A stretch of DNA of 64,000 bases from contig NZ_PSSW01000013.1 in the NCBI RefSeq assembly GCF_002933295.1, positions 17,948 through 81,947 of the forward strand. Reading direction: 5' to 3'. The notes beneath the pieces are model-generated. The model saw only the letters and a list, made by a program, of their open reading frames with translations. It ran no database searches and had not been told where the DNA came from. The position numbers were made by a program, and so were the translations under genes. Of the stretch, positions 27,911-36,965 are shown piece by piece. This DNA comes from Marinobacter flavimaris (GTDB taxonomy: Bacteria; Pseudomonadota; Gammaproteobacteria; Pseudomonadales; Oleiphilaceae). The first letter of the stretch is position 1; each line of letters starts with the position of its first letter.

Positions 27911-28560
27911 TGGCAGGCTTTGATCTCTCAGGCCTGACGGCCTCTTTTGGGGGTGAGCGGGTAATCGGGCCTCTCACCCTCAAGGTAAAGGAAGGAGATC
28001 AGGTTGCCCTGGTCGGTAAGAGTGGTGCAGGTAAATCCACTCTTATCCGGCTTATTCACCAGCGAGTGGATGGCCAGTCATCTCTTGTGCCTCAGGAGCT
28101 TGGTCTGGTAAACGCCCTTCCTGTGTTTCACAACGTTTTCATGGGCCAGCTCGACAAGCATGCCACCTGGTACAACACCGTTACCCTTGTGCGGCCATTC
28201 AAACAGGACAGAAAACAGGTCCTGGAGCTTCTGGACGCATTGAGAATGTCTGAAAAGCTCTGGATTCCCACAGCTTCTCTCTCGGGCGGGCAGCGTCAAA
28301 GGGTGGCCATTGCCAGAGCCCTTTATCGCAACGCCCCGGTCTTATTGGCAGATGAACCCATCTCCGCACTGGACGGCCCCATGGCGCATCACGTTATGCA
28401 ATTGCTGCGAGATCGCTTCAAAACCAGTGTTATCGCTCTTCACGATGTGGAAATGGCAATGAAGTACTGTAACCGCATTGTTGGCATACAGAATGGGCAG
28501 GTTGCCCTTGATGAGCCTACTGACCAATTGGCGGCCGCAGACATCATGTCGCTGTATTAG
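27910..28560 (+). CDS. ABC transporter ATP-binding protein (putative selenate/phosphonate type)
   Basis: The 216-residue ATPase has Walker A LVGKSGAGKSTLI, Q-loop near VPQELGLV, the signature ASLSGGQRQRVAIARALYR, Walker B PVLLADEPISALD and the H-loop VIALHDVEMAM. It is PhnC-like but shorter than most. It energises the permease encoded 13 bases downstream. Start ATG 27910 overlaps the binding-protein stop, showing coupling. Confidence 0.9.
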   Translation: MAGFDLSGLTASFGGERVIGPLTLKVKEGDQVALVGKSGAGKSTLIRLIHQRVDGQSSLVPQELGLVNALPVFHNVFMGQLDKHATWYNTVTLVRPFKQDRKQVLELLDALRMSEKLWIPTASLSGGQRQRVAIARALYRNAPVLLADEPISALDGPMAHHVMQLLRDRFKTSVIALHDVEMAMKYCNRIVGIQNGQVALDEPTDQLAAADIMSLY

Positions 28561-28573
28561 GATCTGTCGAGCG

Positions 28574-30040
28574 ATGCTCTCCTACCCAACTGTTCGCACC
28601 AGCCTGATCTTTCTTGCTATTGCGCTTGTGGGGCTCTTGTTTGCCGATATTGCGATCACCGCAAACAATCCCTGGCGAGACCTGGGCAACTTTTTCCTGG
28701 GTGTGCTCACTCCGAACTTTTTCAGCAGCGAAGGTCTTCTTACCGCTTTATTGCGAACAGTGGCCTTCGCCTTTGTTGGGGTGACCGTTGGCGGGGTTTG
28801 CGGGTTTTTTCTGGCTCTGGTGTACCGATTCCTCCCGGTGCGGGTGTTTTGTGCTTTCATCAGGGCGATTCATGAGCTCTTTTGGGCTCTTATTTTTTTG
28901 CAGTTTTTCGGTTTCCACCCCCTGACGGGCGTGTTGGCGATCGCGATACCTTATTCCGGCATCTTCGCCAAGGTTTACTCCGAGATTCTCGAGGAAGCTG
29001 ACCCGGAGCCGGGCAGGCTCTTGCCACCGGGAACAGGAACTATCGCGGCGTTTCTGTACACCAGGATTCCTGATTGCTGGGTCCAGTTGAGAACCTACAC
29101 CGCCTATCGCCTGGAGTGCGGGCTGCGTTCGAGTGCCATACTCGGATTTGTGGGCCTGCCAACTCTGGGGTTTTATCTGGAAACCTCTTTTTCCCAGGGG
29201 ATGTACTCCGACGCCGGCGCCATGTTGATCCTCTTTTACGTGCTCATTGCCACAATTCCACTATGGGTAAGACCCAAGTTGTTACCCGTGTATATCGTGG
29301 GGGCTCCGTTTTTCCTTGGCGATGGCTTGCCCATCGTCTGGGGTAATGTTGAACGGTTTTTCACCGAGGATATTGTCCCCAGCCCACTCAGGGATGGAGA
29401 GGGCCTGGCCGGACTTTTACCGTGGCTGAATGAACTGATGATCGAGCAGGCACTGCCTGGCATCTGGAATACTGTGGTTCTCACTCAGATTGCGCTGGTG
29501 GCCACGGGTATCCTCACGCTGCTAGCATTCCCCCTGATCTCAAATCACTTTGGCGGCCCGATACGTCGAACCTCCGGCCATATTTTTCTGGTAATTGCCC
29601 GATCAACCCCTGAGTACATCCTGGCCTACATACTCCTGCAACTCTGGGGACCCTCCATGCTTCCTGCGGTGGTTGCATTGGCCCTTCACAATGGCGGCAT
29701 CATAGGCCACCTGATTGGCCGGCAAACCAACACGATCCGTTTGAGATCGGATGCTCCCAAAGGCTTTAATCGCTATAGCTGGGAACTCGTGCCCCGGATC
29801 TACCGATCATTTCTGGCGTTTCTGTTTTATCGCTGGGAAATCATCATGAGAGAAACCGCCATCCTTGGTATTCTCGGCATCTACACCCTTGGCTTTTACG
29901 TTGATAGCGCTATACAGAGTATCCGGTTCGACCAGGCAATGGTTCTGATCCTGATAACGGCCATGCTGAATATCGGCGTGGACATTCTTGGTCGCTATAT
30001 CCGCCGCAAGCTGGCCTTGCAGACCATGCCCACCTGCTAA
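28574..30040 (+). CDS. ABC transporter permease, two fused membrane modules
   Basis: The permease has 488 residues from ATG 28574 with CGAGCG just upstream; an earlier in-frame start overlaps the ATPase gene and is unlikely. Two PhnE-like modules lie in tandem (about 1-230 and 255-488). Each carries the inner-membrane coupling segment: LRTYTAYRLECGLRSSAILG with GLPTLGFYLE in the first, and IIMRETAILGILGIYTLGFY in the second. A single chain with two modules can form the whole membrane channel for one binding protein and an ATPase dimer. Substrate assignment (selenate) rests on the SelD/SenB neighbourhood. Confidence 0.88.
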   Translation: MLSYPTVRTSLIFLAIALVGLLFADIAITANNPWRDLGNFFLGVLTPNFFSSEGLLTALLRTVAFAFVGVTVGGVCGFFLALVYRFLPVRVFCAFIRAIHELFWALIFLQFFGFHPLTGVLAIAIPYSGIFAKVYSEILEEADPEPGRLLPPGTGTIAAFLYTRIPDCWVQLRTYTAYRLECGLRSSAILGFVGLPTLGFYLETSFSQGMYSDAGAMLILFYVLIATIPLWVRPKLLPVYIVGAPFFLGDGLPIVWGNVERFFTEDIVPSPLRDGEGLAGLLPWLNELMIEQALPGIWNTVVLTQIALVATGILTLLAFPLISNHFGGPIRRTSGHIFLVIARSTPEYILAYILLQLWGPSMLPAVVALALHNGGIIGHLIGRQTNTIRLRSDAPKGFNRYSWELVPRIYRSFLAFLFYRWEIIMRETAILGILGIYTLGFYVDSAIQSIRFDQAMVLILITAMLNIGVDILGRYIRRKLALQTMPTC

Positions 30041-30172
30041 CCCGCACTGCGATCCCCATCACAGTTCCGTCATTTCGGCCAACGCTAAACCGGTAATTGG
30101 CGACCGGTTGGCGGTATTGTGCGGATACATTCCGTTACACTTTGATCACCTATTGCAATATTTAGAGTTCTG

Positions 30173-30781
30173 GTGATGATGGTTAACGGGTTGATTCTCT
30201 TCATTCAGGTCGGGCTGCTGGCGCTGCTTGTCCTGTTGGCTGTGCGGGTTATCTCGCTGGTGCGTTCCGAACCCATCGCAGTCGGTCGCCAGAAAGTCTG
30301 GCCAGCAACGAAGGACACGGTAGCTACCGACCTGCCCTCAAACAATTCCGAATGGCCGGTTGCCAGCAGAAGGCCGGTTCCTGAAACTGCTCCGGACCGG
30401 GCTGAGCTCATCACCCGATTGCACATTCTGGCTGGTCTCCAGGAACGGGATTGCCGTGTAAAGGGTCTGGTGCTAGCGACCGCACCCGATGCGGTCAAAG
30501 CCTATGCCACGGCTTGGCTGTACGGTGCCGGGTGCGCCCTGAGCGACAAAGGCAGTCGGCATTCCGAGGCACTGGCCGGGATTGTTGCCCAGACCATCAA
30601 TCGAAAAACGGGGATTCGTCAACCGGAGGCGATGCAGGCGATCAGCACATTAACAGACAGTGCGGTTTATCTGGCTTGTTTCCGGGCGGGTCTGGAAGGT
30701 GCGGAGTTCTGGCGATACAACCATTTCGTACCGCCAACGTCGAGTCTTTACGACGCCATTACTGCCAACGCGTTTATTTAG
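30173..30781 (+). CDS. Membrane-anchored hypothetical protein
   Basis: This 202-residue protein is not recognised. One N-terminal membrane helix (LILFIQVGLLALLVLLAVRV) is followed by a Pro/Ser/Thr-rich linker and a helical cytoplasmic or periplasmic domain from about residue 80, with three Cys (DC, GCAL, ACFR). Its end overlaps the end of the convergent gene by 8 bases. Codon use matches the core genome. Confidence 0.65.
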   Translation: MMMVNGLILFIQVGLLALLVLLAVRVISLVRSEPIAVGRQKVWPATKDTVATDLPSNNSEWPVASRRPVPETAPDRAELITRLHILAGLQERDCRVKGLVLATAPDAVKAYATAWLYGAGCALSDKGSRHSEALAGIVAQTINRKTGIRQPEAMQAISTLTDSAVYLACFRAGLEGAEFWRYNHFVPPTSSLYDAITANAFI

Positions 30782-31085
30782 CAGCCTGTCTGTTTGCGGT
30801 TTCAAGTACCCAGTCGGTACCCAGGGCAACGGGTTCCGCATGATCCTGCTCGTCCACTCGGGTTCCGGTTATTTCAGGCCGGCTGAAGCCGCCATCATCC
30901 GTATTTGCCATGCTGTCCACATCCACGGAACGAACCACATAGGTTACGCCGCCGGCCAGCACTTTCGCGCGATGAGTCAGGCCGAAAACAAACCGGCAGT
31001 AATCCAGCTTTAGCTGAATCAAATCCTGTTCCGCTTTGCGGATTTTTCTGAGCAGAACCTTCTGAACGCTATCTCCGTAATCCAT
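30774..31085 (-). CDS. Small hypothetical protein
   Basis: A 103-residue protein from ATG 31085, with AGGGA 8-9 nt upstream. The N-terminal helical stretch (VQKVLLRKIRKAEQDLIQLK) is followed by a likely beta strand region (RAKVLAGGVTYVVRSVDVDS) and an acidic disordered tail. No family recognised. It converges with the membrane-anchored gene and overlaps it. Confidence 0.5.
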   Translation of the reverse strand: MDYGDSVQKVLLRKIRKAEQDLIQLKLDYCRFVFGLTHRAKVLAGGVTYVVRSVDVDSMANTDDGGFSRPEITGTRVDEQDHAEPVALGTDWVLETANRQAAK

Positions 31086-31174
31086 CACGTTGTCCCTGCA
31101 AATGGCGATGAGATGATTTTACACAATCCCGTACCGTTGTCAGCCGACCAGTAGCCGGTTCAGCTGTCCCGGTG

Positions 31175-31636
31175 CTATTCGGCCTGGAAAACCAGCTTAA
31201 CCGGGATGTTTTCGATGGGTTCCTGGCCCTGTTGCAGGTCAATGCGCCAGGTCATTTTGCCATCCACGGTGCAAAACGGGGCTGTGAATCGGGCGGAGTA
31301 CTGGTTTTCCGACTGTTTGCCGAGGGGCACCGGGTACTCGCCCATGTACATGGACTCGCCCCGGAGAACAGCCAGAAAGCGTTCCGGACGTTCCGGTGTA
31401 GCAACGGTTAGCTGGTATTCAGTGCCCTGAGCGCCCACGCCCATGGTGTTGAGGGCAACCTGCCAATCTCCGGAACCATTTGACCATTGGCACGGACCGC
31501 TTTCCAGCAGATCACACTGAACGGTCTGGCTTTCTCCGCCGGACGTTTCGCCAGTGTCTCCCAGCAGGCGCCAACCGAACACACCGGCAACAACCACGGC
31601 CAAAATCAGTCCTGTAACAGCAATCGCGCGTAACAT
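31175..31636 (-). CDS. Hypothetical exported or membrane-anchored protein
   Basis: The protein has 153 residues from ATG 31636 with GGAAG upstream. One N-terminal hydrophobic helix (AIAVTGLILAVVVAGVFGW) anchors it; the rest is a beta-rich domain with four Cys (CDLLESGPC, FCTVDGKM) and looks periplasmic. No family named. It is divergent from the ABC exporter genes, whose ATPase frame starts about 130 bases away. Confidence 0.65.
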   Translation of the reverse strand: MLRAIAVTGLILAVVVAGVFGWRLLGDTGETSGGESQTVQCDLLESGPCQWSNGSGDWQVALNTMGVGAQGTEYQLTVATPERPERFLAVLRGESMYMGEYPVPLGKQSENQYSARFTAPFCTVDGKMTWRIDLQQGQEPIENIPVKLVFQAE

Positions 31637-31768
31637 AACCGCTTCCCGAACAAACCTGGCCGGCATTATGGGGTTTTCTCCGGCCGAGGCAAAGGTTTCT
31701 AAACTGGCGCTACTCATGAGAAAATACTGCGCCTTCAATTCGACCCATTCTGACCACAGGACACGCCC

Positions 31769-32689
31769 GTGCAGCCGGATATTTCCGTTAAGCACCTGAG
31801 CAAGGTATATGGCGACGGTTTTCAGGCCCTGAAAGACATTAACCTGGACATCCGCCGTGGCGAGATCTTCGCCCTCCTCGGCCCCAATGGCGCTGGCAAG
31901 ACCACGCTCATCAGTATCATCTGCGGTATCGTCAATGCCTCCTCCGGACAGGTAACGGCAGCCGGTTACGATATTGTCAAAGACTACCGCAAGGCCCGCG
32001 AGACCATCGGCCTGGTGCCACAGGAACTCAACACCGATTCATTCGAAACTGTCTGGAATGCCGTTTCCTTCAGTCGTGGGCTATTCGGCAAGGCGCCGAA
32101 ACCTGCGCACATCGAGAAAGTCCTGAAAGATCTTTCTCTCTGGGACAAGCGCAACAACCGGATCATGTCTCTCTCCGGTGGCATGAAGCGCCGCCTGATG
32201 ATTGCCAAGGCGCTCTCCCATGAGCCGCAGATACTGTTCCTGGATGAGCCCACGGCGGGCGTCGACGTTGAACTGCGCCGGGACATGTGGGAAATGGTGC
32301 GCAAACTTCGGGAACATGGCGTGACCATCATCCTCACCACCCACTACATCGAAGAAGCCGAGGAAATGGCGGATCGCATCGGTGTCATTCGCGGTGGCGA
32401 GATCATTCTGGTCGAGGACAAGGCCCAGTTGATGACCAAGCTGGGCAAGAAAGAGTTGCGACTGCAGCTGCAGCACAAACTGGACAAGGTGCCCGGTGAA
32501 CTCACTCTGGAGCCGATAGAGCTGTCAGAGGATGGTTACGAGCTGATATACACCTTCGACTCCCAGCGAGAGCAGGCAGGGGTAACCCGATTGCTCCGCA
32601 CGCTTGGCGATCTCGGTATCGAATACCGAGACCTTCAAACCCGGGAAAGCTCCCTTGAAGAGATTTTTGTCGGCCTGGTGCACGAGTAA
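31769..32689 (+). CDS. ABC transporter ATP-binding protein (ABC-2 exporter)
   Basis: The 306-residue ATPase starts at GTG 31769. It has Walker A LLGPNGAGKTTLIS, signature MSLSGGMKRRLMIAKALSH, Walker B ILFLDEPTAGVDVELR, and an H-loop in ILTTHYIEEAEEM. The C-terminal extension (about 220-306) is common in exporter ATPases of the YadG/CcmA-like group. It works with the permease encoded 26 bases downstream, probably exporting a drug, lipid or polysaccharide; the substrate is not deducible. Confidence 0.92.
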   Translation: MQPDISVKHLSKVYGDGFQALKDINLDIRRGEIFALLGPNGAGKTTLISIICGIVNASSGQVTAAGYDIVKDYRKARETIGLVPQELNTDSFETVWNAVSFSRGLFGKAPKPAHIEKVLKDLSLWDKRNNRIMSLSGGMKRRLMIAKALSHEPQILFLDEPTAGVDVELRRDMWEMVRKLREHGVTIILTTHYIEEAEEMADRIGVIRGGEIILVEDKAQLMTKLGKKELRLQLQHKLDKVPGELTLEPIELSEDGYELIYTFDSQREQAGVTRLLRTLGDLGIEYRDLQTRESSLEEIFVGLVHE

Positions 32690-32715
32690 AACGGCCGGCT
32701 ATTCTGGAGAAATGC

Positions 32716-33477
32716 ATGAACCTGTACGGTATCCGCGCAATCTACAATTTTGAAATGGCCCGCATGAAGCGCACTGTGATGCAAAGTGTGCTCTCGCCGG
32801 TTATCTCCACCTGCCTGTATTTCGTGGTGTTTGGCTCAGCGATTGGCTCGCGGATGGGCGACATCGACAACATCGCCTACGGCGCTTACATCATCCCCGG
32901 CCTGGTGATGCTGTCGCTGCTGATGCAAAGTATTTCGAACGCCTCCTTCGGCATCTACATGCCCAAGTTCTCGGGCACGATTTATGAAGTGCTTTCTGCC
33001 CCGGTTTCCTATGTGGAGGTGGTGCTGGGCTATGTCGGTGCTGCTGCCACCAAGTCCATCATTCTGGGGCTGATCATCCTGGCGACCGCCAAGTTCTTCG
33101 TGGACTACGACGTACTGCACCCCTTCTGGATGCTCTCCTTCCTGGTGCTTACCTCGGTGACCTTCAGCCTGTTCGGTTTCATTATCGGCATCTGGGCCGA
33201 TGGATTCGAAAAACTGCAGATCGTGCCGATGATGATTGTCACACCGCTGGTTTTCCTTGGCGGTACTTTTTATTCAATCGACATGCTGCCAGAGGTATGG
33301 CAAACGGTGAGCCTGTTCAATCCGGTGGTTTACCTGATCAGCGGTTTCCGTTGGGCGTTTTACGGCGTGTCTGACGTTCATATTGCCATCAGTGTGGGAA
33401 TGACCCTCGTATTCCTCACGGCCTGCATGGTCGGCATCTGGTGGATTTTCAAGACCGGCTACCGGTTGCGCTCGTGA
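32716..33477 (+). CDS. ABC-2 type transporter permease
   Basis: The 253-residue YadH-like permease has six predicted membrane spans (for example VMQSVLSPVISTCLYFVVFG and IVPMMIVTPLVFLGGTFYSI) and the typical ABC-2 segment NPVVYLISGFRWAFYGVSDV. It is partnered with the ATPase just upstream. Its stop overlaps the GTG start of the DUF192 gene. Confidence 0.92.
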   Translation: MNLYGIRAIYNFEMARMKRTVMQSVLSPVISTCLYFVVFGSAIGSRMGDIDNIAYGAYIIPGLVMLSLLMQSISNASFGIYMPKFSGTIYEVLSAPVSYVEVVLGYVGAAATKSIILGLIILATAKFFVDYDVLHPFWMLSFLVLTSVTFSLFGFIIGIWADGFEKLQIVPMMIVTPLVFLGGTFYSIDMLPEVWQTVSLFNPVVYLISGFRWAFYGVSDVHIAISVGMTLVFLTACMVGIWWIFKTGYRLRS

Positions 33478-33992
33478 CCTGCGCATCAAGCCCGGTTCGG
33501 GGGGCGGAAGTCTGGGTCCTCCTTGCAGCCAGCTTATTGCTCTACGGCTGCTCCTCGGGCATTGCAGCACCTCAGGACGGCCTGCCGGTTGTCGAGGCCT
33601 GCTTTGTGTCTGCGTCGGGCGTGGTGCCAGTGCAACTCGAGATTGCCAGCACTTCCGAGCAACGCCAGAAAGGACTGATGGGCCGTACGTCCATGGCTCC
33701 CGATGCCGGGATGCTGTTTAAATACCGCGAGCCGAGATCAGCCAGCCACGGATTCTGGATGTACAAGACCCTGATTCCCCTCGACATCGCCTACCTGAAC
33801 GAGGATGGCAAGATTGGCAGCATTCGCAAGATGGTGCCCTGCCCCTCGGCCAGCGGCTCCGGTTGCCCCACCTACCCGGCCGGTGTGCCATTCATCGAGG
33901 CCGTGGAGATGAACGCCGGCTTTTTCCTGGAACATGGAATCGGAACGGGCGACCGGCTTGCCATCGGAAAGGACAATTGCCCGGCAAATTAG
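33474..33992 (+). CDS. DUF192-family lipoprotein
   Basis: The 172-residue protein starts at GTG 33474, overlapping the permease stop (GTGA). A lipobox-like LLLYGC follows a hydrophobic stretch, so it is probably a lipoprotein. The mature part is DUF192: RQKGLMGRTSMAPDAGMLF, FWMYKTLIPLDIAYLNEDG and the final DRLAIG. The family function is unknown; members are small beta proteins exported by many bacteria. Confidence 0.82.
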   Translation: MTCASSPVRGAEVWVLLAASLLLYGCSSGIAAPQDGLPVVEACFVSASGVVPVQLEIASTSEQRQKGLMGRTSMAPDAGMLFKYREPRSASHGFWMYKTLIPLDIAYLNEDGKIGSIRKMVPCPSASGSGCPTYPAGVPFIEAVEMNAGFFLEHGIGTGDRLAIGKDNCPAN

Positions 33993-34017
33993 GCCGGGCA
34001 ATGTCTCAGCAACCGAT

Positions 34018-34809
34018 TCAGCTGTCCTGCCACTCTGGCTTGCGCTTCTCCAGAAATGCGCAGATACCTTCCTGGGCATCGTTCGCCATCATGTTGTCTG
34101 CCATCACCTTTGAGGTGTACTCATAAGCGTCCTCCAGCGGCATTTCCAGTTGCCGGTAGAAGGCTTCCTTACCAATCTTCAGGGTATGGCCGGACTTGTC
34201 TGCGATGGTACGCGCCAGCTTGTAAACCATTTCGTCCAGGTGCTGCTCATCAACAATCTGATTGACCAGTCCGATGCGTTCAGCTTTCACGGCACCAATC
34301 ATCTCACCGGTCAGCAGCATTTCCATGGCGTGCTTGCGTGACACATTCCGGGACAGCGCCACCATCGGCGTGGAACAGAACAGCCCGATATTGACGCCAG
34401 GCGTCGCAAACCGGGCGGTATCGGCCGCCACGGCCAGGTCGCAGCTGGCCACCAGCTGGCAGCCGGCGGCGGTCGCAACACCCGCCACCCGCGCAATGAC
34501 TGGCCTGGGCAGGTTCACGATCTGCTGCATCACCTTGCTGCACTGATTAAACAGGGCCAGCTGGAATTCATGGCTATCAAACTGCTCACGCACTTCCCGG
34601 AGGTCATGACCGGCACAAAACACGTTGCCATGAGCCGCAAGGACGACAACCCGCGTTTCCGAATCGGAGGCGATGATCTCCAGCTCTTCAGACAAGGCCT
34701 CGAGCATTGCCATGGAAAGGCTGTTTTTCTTCTCCGGCTGGTTCAGTGTAAGCGTGGTAATGCCATTTTCGCTGTACTTGTGCACCAGCTCTTGTGTTTG
34801 TTCAGTCAT
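34018..34809 (-). CDS. Enoyl-CoA hydratase/isomerase family protein
   Basis: The product has 263 residues from MTEQTQ at 34809. Crotonase motifs are TLNQPEKKNSLSMAMLEAL, the oxyanion strand VFCAGHDLREV and ARVAGVATAAGCQLVASCDL. One of the two usual catalytic acids of classic hydratases is not evident, so it may be a hydratase-like protein with a different role. It converges on the DUF192 gene. Confidence 0.85.
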   Translation of the reverse strand: MTEQTQELVHKYSENGITTLTLNQPEKKNSLSMAMLEALSEELEIIASDSETRVVVLAAHGNVFCAGHDLREVREQFDSHEFQLALFNQCSKVMQQIVNLPRPVIARVAGVATAAGCQLVASCDLAVAADTARFATPGVNIGLFCSTPMVALSRNVSRKHAMEMLLTGEMIGAVKAERIGLVNQIVDEQHLDEMVYKLARTIADKSGHTLKIGKEAFYRQLEMPLEDAYEYTSKVMADNMMANDAQEGICAFLEKRKPEWQDS

Positions 34810-34997
34810 GTGGACACTCCATTTGAATCGTTGCTGCACCGGGCATTCTGGAATCTTACCCAGAGTATTGCTGACTGCGTCTATACTGTCGAAGCGACTT
34901 TTGTAGGATGCTCAGTTTTCAATGCGTTGCGGTTGTTATAGACCTCTGCTGCCCATAGGGTGTTGGTAGAAGCCAAAACTGCAGAGAGGAATAACGC

Positions 34998-35141
34998 ATG
35001 TCAAAATCGATGATCCTCAAAGCCATCTTCGCCATCGCGGTTATCGGCGGAGCAGTCTTCATAATCGTAAAAGACGAGCCAGCAACACCAACCGGCGACA
35101 TCAACAGCATCCAGCCACTGCCGGAACAGGACAACCCATAA
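34998..35141 (+). CDS. Small single-span membrane protein (47 residues)
   Basis: ATG 34998 has a strong GAGAGGA site 7 nt upstream. The 47 residues begin MSKSMILKAIFAIAVIGGAV with one hydrophobic helix, then a short acidic, Pro-rich tail ending EQDNP. The ribosome site, helix and clean stop support a real gene. Function unknown. The EamA transporter begins 39 bases downstream and may be cotranscribed. Confidence 0.55.
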   Translation: MSKSMILKAIFAIAVIGGAVFIIVKDEPATPTGDINSIQPLPEQDNP

Positions 35142-35179
35142 ATTAACCGAACCACCACACCAGAACAGGCGAAGCCACG

Positions 35180-36058
35180 TTGCAGACTACCAGAATCAAA
35201 GGACTGACCATCGCAGCTCTGGGCGTGCTGTTTATCGTGCCCGATGCGTTGCTGGTGAAAATCACCTCCGTGGATCCTGTGGTCTTTCTGTTCTGGCGCG
35301 GCCTGTTACTGGCGATCAGTTTTTTTGTGATCAGCTGGGCGCGATACCGTTCCCGGCTGGTGCCTGAAATTCGAAAATGCGGCCGTAAAGGCCTGTTCTG
35401 TGCCGGTGCCTTTGCCATCAGTACCCTCGGGTTTGTGGTCGGCATGAAGAACACAGCCGCCGGCAATGTGCTGGTCATCCTGAACACCGCGCCGGTCATT
35501 GCGGCCGTAATTGCCTGGGCGGTATGGAAAGAAACGCTGCCTCTTCGCACCTGGGTAGTTATTCTGGTGTGCGTCACCGGCGCCACCTTCATGGCCGTGG
35601 GAGAATTCGGCAAGGGCGACCCTCTGGGTCTGTTGATGGCCGTGGTTGCCGCCACTGCCCTGGCCTCCAACCTCAACGTAGCGCGCTCCAAACCCGACAG
35701 CGATATGAGCGTGATGCTTATGTTCGGCGCGCTGGTGTTGGCAGGTGTTGCGGCATTGCTTGGTGGTGCGCAGATGCCCTCGGCCCGTGATTTCTTCTTT
35801 ATCGCCCTGCTCTGTCTGGTGTTCCTGCCCACTGCGTGCATTCTGATCCAGATTGGCCCCCGCTATATTCCGGCGGCGGAAGTCAGCCTGATGCTGCTTC
35901 TGGAAACCGTGTTCGGGTCTTTCCTTGTTTGGCTATTCCTCGGCGAAGTACCGCCAAAGCTCAGCCTGGTAGGTGGTGTTATTGTATTCTCCGCCCTGGC
36001 GGTGCATGGCTGGACGGAAGTAAGCCGGTACCGAAAAGCGCGGGTGGCAGTTGATTAA
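35180..36058 (+). CDS. EamA/DMT-family transporter
   Basis: This 292-residue protein begins at a TTG and has about ten hydrophobic spans arranged as two five-helix repeats, typical of drug/metabolite transporters. Recognisable segments are DPVVFLFWRGLLLAISFFVI and FVVGMKNTAAGNVLVILNTA, and the second-repeat ending ILIQIGPRYIPAAEVSLMLL. It moves a small metabolite across the inner membrane; the substrate is unknown. ATG starts occur only further inside the first helix. Confidence 0.85.
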   Translation: MQTTRIKGLTIAALGVLFIVPDALLVKITSVDPVVFLFWRGLLLAISFFVISWARYRSRLVPEIRKCGRKGLFCAGAFAISTLGFVVGMKNTAAGNVLVILNTAPVIAAVIAWAVWKETLPLRTWVVILVCVTGATFMAVGEFGKGDPLGLLMAVVAATALASNLNVARSKPDSDMSVMLMFGALVLAGVAALLGGAQMPSARDFFFIALLCLVFLPTACILIQIGPRYIPAAEVSLMLLLETVFGSFLVWLFLGEVPPKLSLVGGVIVFSALAVHGWTEVSRYRKARVAVD

Positions 36059-36111
36059 CCCGGTTCCCGCGCGCGAAGATACGCGCTGATCAAAAACAAG
36101 GAACCGCAACA

Positions 36112-36915
36112 ATGACCACCGTACCCAAGCTTACCGATGCCCTGTTGACCCTCGAGAACCGTGTCGCCACGCTTACTCTGAACCGTCACGACCTGCGCAA
36201 TGCGCTGACCGGCTCAAACCTGATCGACGACATCGTGACCACCGCGGAATGGGTTAACCAGTGCGAAGACGTGTCGGTACTGGTGATCACCGGAGCGGGC
36301 TCTGCGTTCAGCGCCGGCGGCAACATCCGGGACATGGCCAACCGCAGCGGCGATTTTGCCGGTGACGTGGCCGAATGCGCCGATCGTTACCGCAAAGGCA
36401 TTCAGCGTATTCCGCTGGCCCTGCATAATGTGGAAGTGCCCATCATCGCCGCGGTCAACGGTCCCGCCATCGGCGCCGGCTTCGATTTGGCCAACATGGC
36501 CGATATCCGCATTGCCTCGGAAAACGCAAAGTTCGGCGAAACCTTTCTTAACCTGGGAATCATTCCGGGTGACGGCGGCGCCTGGTTCATGCAGCGCCTG
36601 ATCGGCTACCAGCGCGCCTTCGAGCTAACGCTTACCGGGCGGGTGATCGATGCTACCGAGGCAAAGGAGCTGGGCATTGTTCTGGAGGTGGTGCCAGCGG
36701 ACGAACTGATGAACGCCGCCAATGCCATGGCAAACCGCATGGCCAGCCAACCACCGAAAGCCACTCGCCTCACCAAACGCCTGATGAAAATGGCACCGAG
36801 GATGGAGCTGAAGGATTTTCTGGATGTGTGCGCCAACTTCCAGGGCATGTGCCACAACGAGCCTGAGCACCTGGAAGCGGTTAACAAAATGCTTGAAGCA
36901 ATGTCGAAAAAATAG
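36112..36915 (+). CDS. Enoyl-CoA hydratase/isomerase (crotonase) family protein
   Basis: The protein is 267 residues. It shows TLTLNRHDLRNALTGSNL, the oxyanion loop GSAFSAGGNIRDMAN and AAVNGPAIGAGFDLANMADI. The Glu-Thr-Phe and Gly-Asp-Gly elements (FGETFLNLGIIPGDGGAWFM) match active enoyl-CoA hydratases. It probably acts in fatty acid or amino acid beta-oxidation. Its end meets a pair of hairpins between convergent genes. Confidence 0.9.
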   Translation: MTTVPKLTDALLTLENRVATLTLNRHDLRNALTGSNLIDDIVTTAEWVNQCEDVSVLVITGAGSAFSAGGNIRDMANRSGDFAGDVAECADRYRKGIQRIPLALHNVEVPIIAAVNGPAIGAGFDLANMADIRIASENAKFGETFLNLGIIPGDGGAWFMQRLIGYQRAFELTLTGRVIDATEAKELGIVLEVVPADELMNAANAMANRMASQPPKATRLTKRLMKMAPRMELKDFLDVCANFQGMCHNEPEHLEAVNKMLEAMSKK

Positions 36916-36919
36916 TGGC

Positions 36920-36965
36920 GGCGGCCAGATGGCCGCCTATCTAACAGACGGGGCTATTGCCCCGT
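36920..36965. terminator. Two adjacent stem-loops between convergent genes
   Basis: GGCGGCC-AGAT-GGCCGCC (36920-36937) and ACGGGGC-TATT-GCCCCGT (36948-36965) are perfect 7-bp stems with 4-base loops. The second overlaps the stop codon of the minus-strand gene. No long T-run follows either. They are placed as a bidirectional terminator zone. Confidence 0.5.
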
